A stretch of 39,301 nt of DNA. It comes from Pirellulales bacterium (lineage in GTDB: Bacteria > Planctomycetota > Planctomycetia > Pirellulales > JACPPG01). Position 1 is the first letter of the stretch, and the number at the start of each line of letters is the position of its first letter. The notes under the pieces are model-generated. The model saw nothing but the letters and a program-made list of their open reading frames with translations, did no database searches and was not told where the DNA came from. The translations under genes were made by a program, and so were the position numbers. The stretch lies in the NCBI GenBank assembly GCA_035546535.1, contig DASZWQ010000189.1, positions 1 through 39,301 of the forward strand, given 5' to 3'. Of the stretch, positions 16,645 to 24,711 are shown piece by piece.

Positions 16645-17898
16645 TCACAGCGGCTTGCGATTTCCCGTCTTTTCTTCGACGCCGTGGGCGTGCTTGAGAA
16701 ACTTGGGCGCCGGCACGCGCTGCGGCTGTCCAACGCCGAAGAAGGCCGCGACCTTGCTGACCACGAACTGCTGCTCGGAGAAGGTCAGTTCCGGGAAAAT
16801 CGGCAGAGCTAGCGTCTCGCGCGTCGCCGCTTCGGTCTTGGGAAGGCTACCAGGACCATAACCCAAATAGGCAAAGCACTGTTGCTGGTGCAGGGCCACC
16901 GGGTAATAAATCTCGGAGCCGATTTTGTGCTTCGCCAGATGCTCGCGCAGCGCGTCGCGCTTTCCATCGGGCACACGGACGATGTATTGATTCCAGACAT
17001 GGCGTCCTTCAGCGGCCTCGACTGGCAGCGTGAGAACCTGGGCCAGGCCGGCGGTGGCGAACAGTTCGTGGTAGCGGCGCGCCTGCAATTGCCGCTGGGC
17101 CGTCCACCGATCGAGATGCGGCAGCTTGACGTTCAACACCGCGGCCTGCAGTGAGTCCAAGCGGCTGTTGATGCCGAGTACCTGGTGATAATAGCGCGGC
17201 GCCATGCCGTGCTGGTGCAACAATCGCAAACGGTCGGCCAGGTCCTGCCGGCGCGTCGACAGCATGCCGCCATCGCCCGGGCCGCCGAGATTTTTAGTCG
17301 GGTAGAAGCTAAAGCAGCCGACGTCCCCGATGCTGCCGGCCGGCTTGTGCTTGAATTCGGCCCCGATCGCCTGAGCCGCGTCTTCGACGACAGGCAAGTT
17401 GCGCTTGGTAGCAATCGATTGGATGGCATCCATGTCGGCGCACTGCCCGAACAGGTGTACCGGCATGATCGCCTTGGTGCGCGGCGTACATGCTTTCTCG
17501 ACGAGCGCCGCATCGATGTTGAACGTGGCCGGATCGATGTCGACGAAGACCGGCTTCGCCCCCAGCCGCGCGACCGCGGAAGCCGTGGCGAAGAACGTGT
17601 AGCTGGGCACGATCACTTCGTCGCCAGGACCGACATCGAGCGCCATGAGCGCAAGCAAAATGGCATCGCTCCCTGACGCGCAGGCGATCGCATGCGGAAC
17701 GTGAACGTAGCTGGCGATTGCTTTCTCGAGCGCCTGGCAGTCAGGTCCCAGCACGAAGCGCCCGGAGGCGAGCACGCGCCCTACGGCGTCGGTGATTTCC
17801 TGGGCCAGCGGCCGATACTGCCGGCTCATGTCGATCAGGGGAACGCCCGCGGTCTGTGGATCGGGCAACGGGTGCTCATCAGCCGACGCTACGTGCAT
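16645..17898 (-). CDS. DegT/DnrJ/EryC1/StrS family sugar aminotransferase
   Basis: A 417-residue PLP-dependent enzyme that transfers an amino group from glutamate or glutamine to a nucleotide-linked keto-sugar, usually for O-antigen, S-layer or exopolysaccharide sugars. It has VPLIDMSRQYRPLAQEI at the start, the conserved ASGSDAILLAL, GDEVIVPSYTFFATASA, the VVEDAAQAIGA segment (Asp173 contacts the PLP ring nitrogen) and FSFYPTKNLGGPGDGGM with Lys202 as the Schiff-base lysine. The C-terminal HVWNQYIVRV and EIYYPVALHQQQCF are typical. The ATG at 17898 was chosen; a longer frame upstream to 18027 is Arg/Ser-rich without resemblance to the family. No other sugar-nucleotide gene is nearby. Confidence 0.95.
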   Translation of the reverse strand: MHVASADEHPLPDPQTAGVPLIDMSRQYRPLAQEITDAVGRVLASGRFVLGPDCQALEKAIASYVHVPHAIACASGSDAILLALMALDVGPGDEVIVPSYTFFATASAVARLGAKPVFVDIDPATFNIDAALVEKACTPRTKAIMPVHLFGQCADMDAIQSIATKRNLPVVEDAAQAIGAEFKHKPAGSIGDVGCFSFYPTKNLGGPGDGGMLSTRRQDLADRLRLLHQHGMAPRYYHQVLGINSRLDSLQAAVLNVKLPHLDRWTAQRQLQARRYHELFATAGLAQVLTLPVEAAEGRHVWNQYIVRVPDGKRDALREHLAKHKIGSEIYYPVALHQQQCFAYLGYGPGSLPKTEAATRETLALPIFPELTFSEQQFVVSKVAAFFGVGQPQRVPAPKFLKHAHGVEEKTGNRKPL

Positions 17899-18080
17899 AC
17901 CAGGACTCCTCGACTTCCTTGGCAAATGGTCCCTGGGGAGACTGGCCCAGAACGGCGCCCAGAATCGGGCAGAACGATACGAAGCGGCGCCGGCCGGGTC
18001 AATGCCGATCCGCCGGGCGCAAAGCAACTGGTAATTTCACAACTTGACCCAGTTTCGCGCGCGAGGCTACGCTCGCAGGC

Positions 18081-18698
18081 ATGAGCGAGACCGCCGATGC
18101 AGCGATTCCTGAAAGGCCTCGTGTCATCGTTTTGGCCGGCCCTAACGGTGCCGGCAAGACGACCACGGCGCGGGCCGCGCTGTATGAGGTCTTGCGCGTG
18201 GACGAGTTCGTGAATGCAGACCAGATAGCCCTCGGCCTGGCAGGATTCGCACCGGATTCGGCGGCGCTGGAAGCAAGCGGCCTGATGCTCCAACGACTAC
18301 GGTCGCTGGCACAACGACGTGCAAGCTTCGCGTTCGAAACAACGCTTGCAAGTAGGTCACTAGCACCCTGGATACGCGGTCTCATCGTCGACGGATATGA
18401 CTTCCATCTGATCTTCGTCTCTCTGCTCAACGCAGAAATAGCGATCGCCCGCGTGCGCGAGCGCGTGCGACGAGGCGGCCACGGTATTCCGGAGGATGTG
18501 ATTCGACGGCGGTTTCACCGCGGAATTCGCAATTTTTTCGAACTTTACATGCCATTGGCAATCGAATGGAGGATTGTCGACAATAGCAGTGTGAAGTTAG
18601 CTCCCGTTGCGAACGGGCGCTTCGAGGCCGTCGAATCAATTCGCTCGCTCGAGATGTGGGAACGATTCAGAGGGAGTGAAACCGATGAAGGAAAGTAA
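18081..18698 (+). CDS. Zeta-toxin-like P-loop kinase
   Basis: A 205-residue P-loop protein of the zeta-toxin/AAA_33 type. Zeta toxins phosphorylate UDP-N-acetylglucosamine and block cell-wall synthesis; other members are small-molecule kinases of unknown substrate. Walker A is GPNGAGKTT (residues 20-28). FVNADQIALGL (43-53) holds the catalytic-region Asp, FAFETTLASR (83-92) the conserved substrate segment, and RVRERVRRGGHGIPEDVIRRRFHRGIRNF (124-152) the lid arginines. Length is close to the short solo members. It overlaps the next gene by 14 bases, so the pair is co-transcribed and probably translationally coupled. No separate small antitoxin gene is seen in front of it. The ribosome-binding site is weak. 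Whether it is toxic cannot be told from sequence. Confidence 0.88.
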   Translation: MSETADAAIPERPRVIVLAGPNGAGKTTTARAALYEVLRVDEFVNADQIALGLAGFAPDSAALEASGLMLQRLRSLAQRRASFAFETTLASRSLAPWIRGLIVDGYDFHLIFVSLLNAEIAIARVRERVRRGGHGIPEDVIRRRFHRGIRNFFELYMPLAIEWRIVDNSSVKLAPVANGRFEAVESIRSLEMWERFRGSETDEGK

Positions 18699-19524
18699 CC
18701 GTGACATCGCGCTGGACGAACCGGTGAACGATCCGCTTTACGAAGCGATGCAGCGCGCAGTAGACGCCGACATCGCGAAACAGCTCGCCCTCGGGAATCC
18801 CGTCCTCGTTTGGGAAGACGATCGCATTCAAGAGCTATACCGGAGCAGGCACGACCAGGATGCCACAGCCGCAGCCATCGTCGTCGATCAACCGTCGGCA
18901 CCAACAAAAAGGGAGGTTGCTGGCCACGTACTACACGACGAGATACTCCGCACCGCGCTTGACGCGATGCTGGCGAGCGCCGAATTTTCACGACGAGTCT
19001 CGTGGTGGCTCGAGGCTGGGTTCTCGGCCGAGCGCTGGGTTCAGTTCGAATTCGGATACGCACTGCAGCGGACCCTCCGAACGCGGTACGATCGCCCTTA
19101 TCTCGTCTATCCAGAACGCGACAGGGTGGACCTGAGTGTCGTTGATGTATCAGACGGCGGCTACGACAACGTCGTCGCGAACATTGAACTAAAGATCGGA
19201 GCTAATTGGTACACGAGACGGGCCGTATTCGTCGGGATCCAATATGACGTTAACAAGGCAAATAATTATGAAGGCCTCCGCATTCCCGCCGTGGCCTTAG
19301 TCCTTTGGATCGTGGCTGAACCGGTCGACAGCGACAAAGAATACGAGTGGCTCCGGCAGAGAATTCAGAACCCGAAATGCGGTACCCCAAGCGATAAGCT
19401 GGAAGCCTGGATCGGTGAAGAGGGCATCCCAAATCTGCAACAAATCGCCAAGCGACAATTGAAGTTGGGAGCGTCCAGTCGAGTGCAACTTTGGCTGTAC
19501 CGCTACAAGAACGCTCTAGTTTAG
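18685..19524 (+). CDS. Putative PD-(D/E)XK nuclease-like protein with an N-terminal partner-like segment
   Basis: A 279-residue protein I do not recognise as a whole. Residues about 15-52 (DPLYEAMQRAVDADIAKQL, then GNPVLVWEDDRIQEL) resemble the small proteins of about 60 residues that often accompany zeta-like kinases. After a short linker, residues 80-210 look like a restriction-endonuclease fold: a helix with Glu122 (WVQFEFGYALQ), a strand with Asp149 (RDRVDLSVVD), and NIELKIG with Glu168-Leu-Lys170, the E/D/ExK spacing of PD-(D/E)XK enzymes. The ATG at 18685 has an AGGGAG site 9 bases upstream and lies inside the kinase gene. G+C in 19201-19320 is about 51%, lower than its neighbours. The nuclease assignment is inference; there is no signal peptide or membrane segment. 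Confidence 0.75.
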   Translation: MKESNRDIALDEPVNDPLYEAMQRAVDADIAKQLALGNPVLVWEDDRIQELYRSRHDQDATAAAIVVDQPSAPTKREVAGHVLHDEILRTALDAMLASAEFSRRVSWWLEAGFSAERWVQFEFGYALQRTLRTRYDRPYLVYPERDRVDLSVVDVSDGGYDNVVANIELKIGANWYTRRAVFVGIQYDVNKANNYEGLRIPAVALVLWIVAEPVDSDKEYEWLRQRIQNPKCGTPSDKLEAWIGEEGIPNLQQIAKRQLKLGASSRVQLWLYRYKNALV

Positions 19525-19529
19525 GGCCA

Positions 19530-20825
19530 TTACCGCCGCCCGCTGGCCAGTTCCGCCACGTCGTGGACCGATTTGGGCAGGTTCCCCTCGGCGTCGAAGG
19601 GGATGTCGCGCAGGTCGCTGACGATTTCCAAATCGGCCCGCTGGCGGGCTTCGGCCAGGTAGACCTGCGAACACTCGACTTCGGCCACGTCAAGCGTATT
19701 GGCGATCCACAGAATCTTCGCGTCGGGCGGCTCGGTGAGCCCGATCGTTGGTAGCGCCTCGTCCAGGATTTCGCGATCGGTCTCGAAATCAACGGGCAGC
19801 ATCGCGGCGGCCACGTGACCGCTGGTGAGGCAATTGATCCGCGTGAAGCGAACGTTCATGTCGCGAATCGTGCGCGAAGTGCAGAACTCGGCCATGCCAA
19901 TGCCCGAGGCGTTACCGGTGGTTTCTTCCGACAGTCCGCGCACGACGATGCGTTTGACCTTCGGATACTCATCGGGCGCCGCCGTGTGCGACTGGTATTT
20001 GCGGCCGACGACGTTCGTGTCCATGCCGGCGCCGCTGATGTTCTTGCCGATCTCGTCGATAAACAGAATGTCGACGTTACGGAACGGCAGCCGCGGCAGC
20101 CATTGCCGGGCCAGCACGAGCAGTTCTTTTTCGCGCGCCTCGAACTCTTCAGGTCCAACGGCCGCGATCTTTGCCGTCTGGTCGTAAGCGTTTTCCAGGA
20201 TCGCGAGTCCGGCGACGATGCGGCAGTTTTCCAACACGCGTGCCCCGACACTACGAACGATCTGTCCGAAGCTGTAGTTCTGGATCGCGCGATGATAGAT
20301 CTTGGCCCCTTCGTGCTTGCCCAGCCCGATGAGCATCATCTTCATCAGACCGCTTTCGATATCACCGACGAAATCGGTGTGCGGCTTCACACGGCCGACA
20401 ACGGCAACATGATCGGCCTCGTAGGCGAAGCGATCGAAATGGACCGGAAAGCCTTCGGCCGTCTGGCAAACAACGACGGTCTCCATGCTGGCCCTGATCG
20501 GGCAACCGCAGAATTCTTCGGTGATGCCGTAGCCTTCGATGATGTGCCGCTGCCCTTCGGCGGTGCCGCCACCGTGACTGCCCATGGCCGGCACGATGAA
20601 GGGCTTCGCGCCCAACGATTGGAAATGCTCGACCGTGGCCTTGATGATCGTGGCGATATTGGCGATGCCGCGGCTGCCGGCCGTGATGGCGACGGTCTGC
20701 CCGGCCTTGATCTTCTTATTCAGCGGCAGGCGGGCGAGCTCCTTCCGCACGTCGGCCGCTACATCGGCGACCGTAGGGGCGTCGAACTTTTGACGCACGC
20801 GAAACATCTTGGGATAGTCGGCCAT
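19530..20825 (-). CDS. LarA-like / DUF2088 family protein
   Basis: A 431-residue cytoplasmic protein related to the nickel-pincer lactate racemase LarA. The first domain contains AITAGSRGIANIATIIKA and FIVPAMGSHGGGTAEGQ (residues about 76-92), the cofactor-domain motif of DUF2088. VVGRVKPHTDFVGDIESGLMKMMLIGLGKHEG (from about 140) carries the conserved His and Lys residues that in LarA hold the nickel-pincer nucleotide. Planctomycete relatives are mostly uncharacterised, and no larB, larC or larE gene is present here, so racemase activity is not implied. GAGG lies just before the ATG on the minus strand. The stop is 5 bases from the stop of the convergent nuclease-like gene. Confidence 0.85.
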   Translation of the reverse strand: MADYPKMFRVRQKFDAPTVADVAADVRKELARLPLNKKIKAGQTVAITAGSRGIANIATIIKATVEHFQSLGAKPFIVPAMGSHGGGTAEGQRHIIEGYGITEEFCGCPIRASMETVVVCQTAEGFPVHFDRFAYEADHVAVVGRVKPHTDFVGDIESGLMKMMLIGLGKHEGAKIYHRAIQNYSFGQIVRSVGARVLENCRIVAGLAILENAYDQTAKIAAVGPEEFEAREKELLVLARQWLPRLPFRNVDILFIDEIGKNISGAGMDTNVVGRKYQSHTAAPDEYPKVKRIVVRGLSEETTGNASGIGMAEFCTSRTIRDMNVRFTRINCLTSGHVAAAMLPVDFETDREILDEALPTIGLTEPPDAKILWIANTLDVAEVECSQVYLAEARQRADLEIVSDLRDIPFDAEGNLPKSVHDVAELASGRR

Positions 20826-21118
20826 GATGCCTCAAGGCTCCTGGAATGGAATGCTAGCAAGGGCGGGCGCGAGACAAGATCTCGCGCGGCAGGAATCGAC
20901 AGGGGCTGCTGGCATCGCACGGTAAGTTGCGGCGCGTCACAACGCCTGTCTATCGACTGTACCAATGCCGGGCCTTCCGCTCTAGGCCGTGCTGCGAATT
21001 TGGGGCTAGAATGCCCGGCATTCGTCCCAGGGAGGCGTCGCCAAAATCTCATACAGGCCTGCCGGCTGCGCACGCGGCGGGGCCACGCACGAGCTACAAG
21101 TGGGCAAGGAACGCCGTC

Positions 21119-24100
21119 ATGGCCACTGCCGCCACCACGAACAAAGCCAAACGAGCAGCGCCCGCCGCTACCGCGAAAGTCCCTCGGCGCCGCTGGTGGC
21201 GAAGGACCATCTTCTTGGTGGGTCTGCCTGCGCTCGTATGGTTCGCGCCGGTCATCGTCGGCTTCGGCCCGATTCTCAATTCGGTCGTTTCGCTGGCGAC
21301 GCGCGACTTCAAAGGCACGATCACGATCGGCGGCGCGTCGCTCGGTTGGATTTCGCACGTCGTCTTGCACGATATCGAAGTGCAAGATGCCGAAGGAAAC
21401 TCACTGGCCAGCATTCCGCAAGTGGCTAGCGACAAGACGCTCTTCGGGCTGATCGCGAGCCCGAGCAACCTCGGCGCTTTTCGCGTCGATCACCCGCAAG
21501 TCAATCTGGTGCTGAACGAGAAGGACAGCAACGTCGAGGAAGCGGTCAAGGCCTGGACCGAGCCCGACGATCCCGAGCGGCCTAAAAGCCGTCAACCGCT
21601 CGGCGTGTCGGTCGTCATCGATCAGGGAACTGTCACCATTGACGACACGGCGGCCGGCCGCAGTTGGCAGATCGATAATCTTGCCTGCGAAGTCACCGTG
21701 CCGCGCGACCCAGGTCAAGAGTTAGCGATCGGCGCCAGTGGGCGCGTTGCGCCGGGAGAGCCAGCCGGGCAGTTTGCGTTGCAACTAAAACTGTCGCCGG
21801 GCCAAGCGGCCGCCGGCGGGACGCGCCTCGGTGGGCAGGGAGAATTCGCGCTCGATGCCCAGGGCTTCGCGCTGGAGCTGCTCGAGCCGCTTTTGCGTCG
21901 TGCGACCGAGCACGGTGAATTGTCCGGCGTGCTACAAGCGAATATCACGGGCGGCTGGAACACCCAGACCGACACGCCTCGCGGTGAATTGAACGGCCAG
22001 ATGAGCGTGTCGCAACTCGCGCTGGCCGGGCCGTGGGCGGGGGATGATCGCTTGCGCCTGGCTGGAATTTCCATCCCCTGCGCGCTGGTGCGGGAAGGAA
22101 ATCGCCTGGAAATCCGCCGCTGCGAGATTCAATCGGACGTCGGACAGTTGACCTGTACCGGCACGATCGACGACCTGGGCAGCATCGACGCCACGTGGCT
22201 CAAGTCATTGTGGAACGTGTTGCCCCATTGCGAAACGCAACTGCAAGGCTCGCTCGACCTGGCCCGCCTGTCGCAAGTTCTGCCCGCTACGTTGCGCGTC
22301 CGCGAAGGAATGCAAATCGAAGAGGGCGCGGTCCATGTTGCCCTTACGAGCGGCCCACAGAACGGCCAGTGGGGTTGCACGGGGCGGATCGAGACCACGC
22401 GACTCGTTGCCACCGAGCAAGGGCGGCAGATTTCCTGGGATCATCCCCTCTTGGTCACGGTCGCTGCGCATGACACGCCGCAGGGACCGGTCATCGAGCA
22501 GCTCAACGGGCAGTCCGACTTTTTGAAATTCGAGGGATCGGGCACGCCCGACTACTTTGGCCTGACGGCAAATTTCGAACTGGCCCGGCTGGCCGAAGAG
22601 CTGGGCCAGTTTCTCGACCTGGGCGAATTGAAATTGGCCGGCGACGGTTGGAGCCGTGTGACCTGGAAACGCGCACCGGACGATTCGTTCGAAGCCGATG
22701 CTGAATTGCAGGCCACGAATTTCGTGCTGGCGCGCCCCGGGCGTCCGGCGTGGACCGATGCCAAGTTGGGCGTAACGGCAGCTGCGCGCGGACGCCTGAG
22801 CGGCAGGGAGATTTCGCAAGTCGAGACCGCACGACTGGAAGTTGTCTCGGCAACGGATGATTTTACCGCTTCACTCGTGGCGCCTGTCAGCAATCCGGGG
22901 CCTGCGACGCCGTGGCCGGTCGAGGCACGGCTGCGCGGCGAGCTGTCGCGATGGTTGGCGCGCGTCGAGCCCTGGTTCACACCGCCGCCAGGTTGGGATA
23001 TCTCGGGGCAAGTCGACGGCGTTTCGAACGTCAGCTACTCGCAGGAATTGATCACGATCGAAAAGTGCCAGGCGGACTTTAGGCAGCTCCATGCTTGGGG
23101 ACCGACGCTGTTTCTTGACGAGCCGCGCATGCGCTTGCTGTTGACTGGCTCGCTGGCGCCGGCGTCGAACACGCTACGCATTGCCGATGCCTCGCTAACG
23201 GCGAATGACGTCGGCGGCCGCGTGCAGGAACTGACCTTTATCGCCACGAGCCCCACGGGGATCGAACGCATCGGTCAAGGCGACCTGCAAGGGAACCTGG
23301 CGACCTTTTATCGCTGGACACACGACCCACGCCAACCTGCCACCGTGCAGGTAACCGGCTTGATGGCTTGCACGCTGAAGGCGGATTTGGGCGATCGCTC
23401 GCCCAGTTTGGACTTGAACGTCACGATCGACGACCTGGCCGCGGCCAGTTCCACGGGACAATCGTGGCGCGAGAAGCAATTGCGCATGATGGCCAACGCC
23501 ACGTATGACGAGCCCAATGACATCGTGCAGCTCGCGCATTTCGACGTCGATTCCGCGGCCATGCGGTTCAGCGCCGCCGGCAAAATCGAACGCTGGTCGC
23601 AGGAACGCGTGCTCAGCGTAAGCGGCACCACACAGTACGATCTGGAAAAGCTGTCGATCCTGCTGCAGCCGTACCTAGGCGGTGACCTGCGCGCGACGGG
23701 ACAGGAGTCGCGATCCTTCTCTCTGGCCGGACCGATCGGCGCGCTGGCGCGGGCGAACACTACGACGGCTGCGCGCGAGCAAGCTCTCGAACAACTCGAA
23801 GGAAAAATGGACCTCGGCTGGCAGACAGCGTCGGTCGTGGGCGTCGAGTTGGGTCCGGCCAACCTGCAGTCCACCTTGTCGAAGGGCATTTTCCAGGTTG
23901 CGCCCGGCAACGTGAGCATCAGCGGCGGAACGCTCTCATTTGCGCCCATCGTTCGGCTTTCGCCTGGGCCCGCGATGCTGTACCTGCCCAACGGGCAACT
24001 GGCGTCGCAAGTGCATATCTCGGCCGAGATGTGCCGGCAGTGGATGATGTACGCGGCGCCGGTGCTGGCGGGCGTGACGCACGTCGAAGGTTTGTTCTCG

Positions 24101-24613
24101 GTTCAGATGGCTGGCTGCCAGATTCCGCTGGCCGCGCCGCGCACGGGAGAGGCGGCCGGACAGATTCTCATCCATTCGATCGATCTGGAACCGGGACCAC
24201 TCGTGCGCGAACTGTCGACCGTGCTCGGCACAACGGGGACCGTCAAGCTCGCTCAACAGTCGAAAGTCGATTTCAAGATGATCCAAGGACGCGTCTACCA
24301 CCGCGGCCTGGAGTTGCAGTTTCCCGAGGTGATGGTCCGCACCTACGGTTCGGTGGGCTTCGATCAGACCCTGGCCATCATGGCGGAAATGAACGTCCCG
24401 CCGAAATGGCTGCGCGATAACGCCCTGGGGGACGCGATCAAGAATCGACCTTTGAAAATTCCGATCGCGGGCACGCTCGATCGCCCGCAACTCGATCGCC
24501 AGGCGCTCGCCGACGCCATGGCCCAATTCATGCGCGACGCCGCGAATGGAGCGGTGCGCGACGGCCTGCAACGCGGGCTCGATAAACTGCTCGCGCCGAT
24601 CACTCCGAAGTAG
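21119..24613 (+). CDS. Large AsmA/TamB-like envelope protein
   Basis: A 1164-residue protein with one N-terminal membrane anchor (basic VPRRRWWRR, then a hydrophobic helix at residues 30-50) and a long periplasmic beta-rich remainder. The composition of repeated short strands (for example DFKGTITIGGASLGWISHVVLHDIEV, and GTTGTVKLAQQSKVDFKMIQGRVYHRGLELQ) is that of AsmA/TamB-family proteins, which form lipid-conducting or assembly grooves between the two membranes. The C-terminal NRPLKIPIAGTLDRPQLD is characteristic of AsmA-like C-terminal domains. AAGGA lies 8 bases before the ATG at 21119, which supports that start over in-frame codons reaching 20927. Function in planctomycetes is not established; envelope lipid or protein assembly is the most likely role. 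Confidence 0.8.
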   Translation: MATAATTNKAKRAAPAATAKVPRRRWWRRTIFLVGLPALVWFAPVIVGFGPILNSVVSLATRDFKGTITIGGASLGWISHVVLHDIEVQDAEGNSLASIPQVASDKTLFGLIASPSNLGAFRVDHPQVNLVLNEKDSNVEEAVKAWTEPDDPERPKSRQPLGVSVVIDQGTVTIDDTAAGRSWQIDNLACEVTVPRDPGQELAIGASGRVAPGEPAGQFALQLKLSPGQAAAGGTRLGGQGEFALDAQGFALELLEPLLRRATEHGELSGVLQANITGGWNTQTDTPRGELNGQMSVSQLALAGPWAGDDRLRLAGISIPCALVREGNRLEIRRCEIQSDVGQLTCTGTIDDLGSIDATWLKSLWNVLPHCETQLQGSLDLARLSQVLPATLRVREGMQIEEGAVHVALTSGPQNGQWGCTGRIETTRLVATEQGRQISWDHPLLVTVAAHDTPQGPVIEQLNGQSDFLKFEGSGTPDYFGLTANFELARLAEELGQFLDLGELKLAGDGWSRVTWKRAPDDSFEADAELQATNFVLARPGRPAWTDAKLGVTAAARGRLSGREISQVETARLEVVSATDDFTASLVAPVSNPGPATPWPVEARLRGELSRWLARVEPWFTPPPGWDISGQVDGVSNVSYSQELITIEKCQADFRQLHAWGPTLFLDEPRMRLLLTGSLAPASNTLRIADASLTANDVGGRVQELTFIATSPTGIERIGQGDLQGNLATFYRWTHDPRQPATVQVTGLMACTLKADLGDRSPSLDLNVTIDDLAAASSTGQSWREKQLRMMANATYDEPNDIVQLAHFDVDSAAMRFSAAGKIERWSQERVLSVSGTTQYDLEKLSILLQPYLGGDLRATGQESRSFSLAGPIGALARANTTTAAREQALEQLEGKMDLGWQTASVVGVELGPANLQSTLSKGIFQVAPGNVSISGGTLSFAPIVRLSPGPAMLYLPNGQLASQVHISAEMCRQWMMYAAPVLAGVTHVEGLFSVQMAGCQIPLAAPRTGEAAGQILIHSIDLEPGPLVRELSTVLGTTGTVKLAQQSKVDFKMIQGRVYHRGLELQFPEVMVRTYGSVGFDQTLAIMAEMNVPPKWLRDNALGDAIKNRPLKIPIAGTLDRPQLDRQALADAMAQFMRDAANGAVRDGLQRGLDKLLAPITPK

Positions 24614-24711
24614 CGCGACACCTGCATGTGCGGCCGGCGAGCATATTGCGGCCTGCCGATATCGCAGGATTCTCGAGGGCATCACGGGACGCTTCGTAGC
24701 TGCAAGTGCAT

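Noticed and set aside
19815..21452. Plus-strand frame of 545 codons opposite the LarA-like gene
   Set aside because: It covers the antisense of a well-supported gene and runs into the start of the AsmA-like gene in another frame; composition is Arg/Asp/His-rich and random-looking.
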